This document shows positions 60,915 through 64,000 of a stretch of DNA of 64,000 nucleotides, in pieces. Below the pieces are notes generated by a model that saw only the letters and a list, made by a program, of their open reading frames with translations, was not told the DNA's origin and made no database searches. The DNA is taken from assembly GCA_036971475.1 (NCBI GenBank), contig JBAIZL010000005.1, positions 164,841,386-164,905,385 of the forward strand, read 5' to 3'. The position numbers and the translations under genes were made by a program. The DNA comes from Prosapia bicincta. Taxonomy: Eukaryota > Arthropoda > Insecta > Hemiptera > Cercopidae. Every line of letters begins with the position of its first letter. The stretch's first letter is position 1.

Positions 60915-62577
60915 AATTTCACCCGCTTACGTAACGTCTAGAAAAATGTACTAATAAATTGCCAAGGAAAAGGGTAAACAATGGCACGGGTTGTTTTGCA
61001 GTGGGTTGAAGGGTATGTGATAGATTAAAAAATTTTTAAATATTTATAAAAACTTTTGTAGGTCTACAGAAAGGAATACATCGTTTGAAAAACCACTAGT
61101 TAATACATTGTTTCAATATAATATGGTTGAAGTACTTAATAATAAGCGAATTTAGTTTATAGAAAACGTTTATTAGTTTCAAATTTACTGAATACAAACT
61201 TTACTTAACGGATTTAATTTAAATCGGTTCTGAATAAGTATCTCATGCACCTAAGAAAGGTTTCATGGAATAAAAATATATAACTCATTATTATTACTTT
61301 AAATTTAATATATTTAAATTTATAGAAGTGTAAATAAATATTTAATAGTAAGATTTTAACTTCATAATGTATAATAATTTAATTATATTGACCAACGTGT
61401 TAAAACAGTGTTAAAACGACATAACCTAAAATATAGAATCAGTTGTATGTTATTTAATTTAAACTAAAGTATGAAGCGTTCCAAGATGCTTCACGTATGA
61501 GGTGATTTTTATCCAGTGTAAAACATTCAGCCCTACCCAGTCGAAAGAAATATTTACTTCAAAAACTTTAAACCTTTAGCTTCACCTAAATTTGTCTCTA
61601 CCTTATTTAGTTTAAACAAGACAGTTTCGTCAGCTTGAAAGCGGGCCTAGGAACGAAACAAGGACTGAATCACTACGGGGCAAGTTGCGACCGACGGTTA
61701 CATACTGATAAATAATGCATGCAATCACAGAAACCATGCCGAGTTTATTTTGTTCGACCGAGCGTCATGGCAGATCGAGTGCAGTGGCGAGGGAACAGTA
61801 TTTTTAGCTTTCTTGTTTGTTAAATAATTTTAAAGCAAATTATGTTGTGACAAGTTCAAAGGAAACAAAATAAAATTAAGTGTGCATCAGCCGCCGGACA
61901 AAGGGAATAGATATGTTTAGAATTTGTTACAACGTGAACGACAAATTCAATTATCCCGTTAATACCTCCTCCTTTCTCTTTCTATTTCTCTCTTTCTGTT
62001 TAAAATATTATGTTAGTTTAGAACAAACTCATGTTAAGCTTGCTTAATTGTTTACACTCAGGAAGTCTTTAATATTAATCAGTTTATATATACAAAACAT
62101 AACCTAGGAGAAACAGGGTGCACTTGACTATTGTAGACGAATTCATTATGTCATCAATTTCTTATCGATAAAGTTATGGCTCGAAATTCAACAGATTTTG
62201 CTCCCACACTTTTCATGACTATATTGTCTGATTTCATAATGTATACAAATAAGTTCAGCACCCTCCACATTAATAATTTACCAATCCCTTCTAATCTCTT
62301 TTCTTACGTTGTTGAGGGTCAATTATTTGTTGGGTTTGTACTTTTGTCACCTCTTTTAGCGTTTTCGGGATCGTTTTAGAAACCTTTCTGTTATAATCAC
62401 TCCTTTTTATACCATCAAAATAGCATAAGATGGTTAAGGTCTCACGTGACCCATGCGGTAATCAATGACGATAATTACCCTGCAATACGCTTCAATAGCT
62501 CTTTATCGCCTCAGAATTTACTTGGGTTAATTTCCACTGACTAAGTGTAATTGAAAAACATGGAAAACTATTTTCCG
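60915..62577. other. AT-rich DNA; one moderate-GC patch
   Basis: 61600-61800 is less AT-rich and CpG-containing without a long open frame. The 67-codon frame at 62176-62379 has a hydrophobic end but no recognisable domain. Confidence 0.4.
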
Positions 62578-62646
62578 CTATTGGGAATTGAACTCAGAAA
62601 CCTTCGCTTGGTAGTAAAGCTCTCTAGCCACTAAATCGCTCAGCCT
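62578..62646 (-). mobile_element. tRNA-derived SINE head
   Basis: On the minus strand GGCTGAGCGATTTAGTGG (62646-62629) is a good A box, and GAGTTCAATTCCC (near 62594-62582) a good B box, separated by GAGCTTTACTACCAAGCGAA. The layout matches a tRNA-like SINE head with variable-arm-like spacing, but the arms do not pair well enough for a working tRNA. Its body would extend to lower coordinates; the end was not determined. Confidence 0.55.
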
Positions 62647-64000
62647 TCAGGAAATGATTCTCATCCTCTTTTCGTCTTTGGTGTGACGACATTATTTCGT
62701 TCGTAATATTCAACAGGATCTGTAAGTTTTATATCTGTCTATCAATTTTCCATTGTTCTCCTTTTAGTAGATTTCTGTTTACATTCACTGTAACTTTACA
62801 AAAAACATCCTAATGCTTCCCTTTAATACTTGTGTCTAGGGGCCGAATATGAAAAACAACAACATCGTCCAAGAAACAAAGACAATGCTGAGCGTGGAAG
62901 TCCATATTAACGTGGCTTCACTAAATGGAAAAATTTTGTCGTTATCAGTTTATCTGTGATGGTTTTCTCTAGTAGTAATTTTTCCTATAAATATTATCAC
63001 TTTGTCTAACTAAAAAATAATAATATAATATTATAGGTAATGATTTACTACTAATGAATGACCCTAATAACGACTCTACTAAAAGGTGCCATAACCCTAT
63101 TTTCAACACCAGTGGATGATCTACTTTGTCCTTATTCCTTCCCAATTTCATAAATCCTTTCTATTTGTCTAATTAATTGTAGTTGAAATGGGTAAAAACC
63201 TTGTTATAGATAGAGGCCAGGGATATTTCAGGTACGAAACGCTGCACACATGAAGCCTCGATCCTTCTAATAACCTTCTCTAAGGAGGTTGTATGCCCTT
63301 ACCTTAATCCTACTTTTATTCACAATTCTCTCCTGTCATTCGAGGCGATAATGGTCACACGAGTTAATCGTCTTAAAACTACATACTACAAATTATTATT
63401 ACTATTTCGTCCTATAAAAACTCAACTAATAATCTGAAATAACTGCTGAACCAAAAATACATTAAAATTAGAAACAAATTTTAAATGCATGAGAATTAAA
63501 TATTTTTATTCCAAACACTATCGCTAGCCAGTTATCGCGAGACTAAAACGGACGGGAAGGAAAGCACTCTTATTACCAAGTTCTGAGGAAGGCAAGTCTG
63601 CGGGAAGTAGGGCGCGCGTAATTATTTTCTGTTTACTGGACCAGAAAGCATTCATTATTACTTTAATAAAGCCGGTATTGTTTTCAGATGCCTTTTGTTC
63701 ATGTAGTGGACTGAGTGAGCAAATAGATATGGATAAAGCTTTTTCACGCTGTACTAAGCATGTGTACTTATATTACGGACATTTGTACTTGGATCACGCC
63801 GATGGGGGTTCTTCACTTACTCGAAAATACCCTAATTTGAAATTTTTTTGTTTAAACCATTTTTATAAAAAGTTTCTACATATACTCTTCACCGAGTATT
63901 ATGTCTGATGTTTACTGGTTTTGTAAAAGCTATCTCTTAGATAAAAAATATAATGCACAATGGATGAGGTGACTTACGATAGAATTAATGTCAAAACGAT
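62647..64000. other. AT-rich DNA without recognised genes
   Basis: A good acceptor-like TATTGTTTTCAG ends at about 63688 and a plus frame follows to 63908, but the peptide has no recognisable domain and no donor was identified. Nothing else is supported. Confidence 0.4.

Noticed and set aside
63676..63908. Exon after acceptor TATTGTTTTCAG
   Set aside because: The peptide has no recognisable domain, no donor or poly(A) signal was identified, and the acceptor alone is common in AT-rich DNA.

Overview
The window is AT-rich (roughly two thirds A+T by eye) eukaryotic DNA, almost entirely non-coding, with very many long (TA)n and (CA)n tracts. A decayed field of AACCT/TTAGG-type repeats at 31.36-31.64 kb and the kinds of transposon present (jockey-like LINE, Penelope-like elements, PIF/Harbinger, tRNA-derived SINEs) point to an arthropod, most likely an insect; the species cannot be named. 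No host protein-coding gene can be recognised with confidence. The few open frames with coding-like character (5.2, 19.5, 23.2, 26.0, 28.2 and 60.7 kb) are listed as weak candidates. Two very good 3' splice sites abutted directly by 5' splice sites on the + strand (9520/9521 and 55000/55001) suggest that the window may lie inside one giant + strand intron that is removed stepwise.

Layout. 0-28 kb: mostly anonymous AT-rich DNA, with two copies of one ~210-bp tRNA-derived SINE (1.39 and 15.15 kb), a possible promoter and short open frame near 5 kb, a LINE 3' tail near 9.2 kb, and microsatellites. 28.9-34.4 kb: a graveyard of retroelements: a jockey-clade reverse transcriptase C-terminus (+), a 5'-truncated Penelope-like element with reverse transcriptase and GIY-YIG endonuclease (-), TTAGG-type repeats, and an RNase H plus zinc-knuckle 3' end of an I/R1-type LINE (+). 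36.6-37.3 kb: a decayed PIF/Harbinger element, with a transposase piece on - and MADF-like and basic pieces on +. 38.1-38.7 kb: a diverged 20-22-bp minisatellite. 41.9, 48.6 and 52.2 kb: three unrelated degenerate 75-93-bp tandem arrays.

34.9-35.3 and 43.5-55.9 kb: the most interesting part. Short foldback elements and element ends related to Penelope-like retroelements recur here, most of them butted against long (TA)n tracts. One ~0.8-kb element (53.92-54.74 kb) carries a lone GIY-YIG/zinc-finger endonuclease between inverted ends. Several of these ends carry a CUGANGA - hairpin - GAAA segment like half of a hammerhead ribozyme, and the stem shows compensatory base changes between two copies. 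Between them at 51.88-52.51 kb lies a separate element with inverted ends that each hold the palindrome GCGCATGCGC.

Because nearly all recognisable coding sequence is transposon-derived and broken by stops and frameshifts, no working pathway can be described. The readable story is repeat biology: (TA)n tracts apparently used as landing sites, foldback derivatives, and perhaps recursive splicing of the host transcript.
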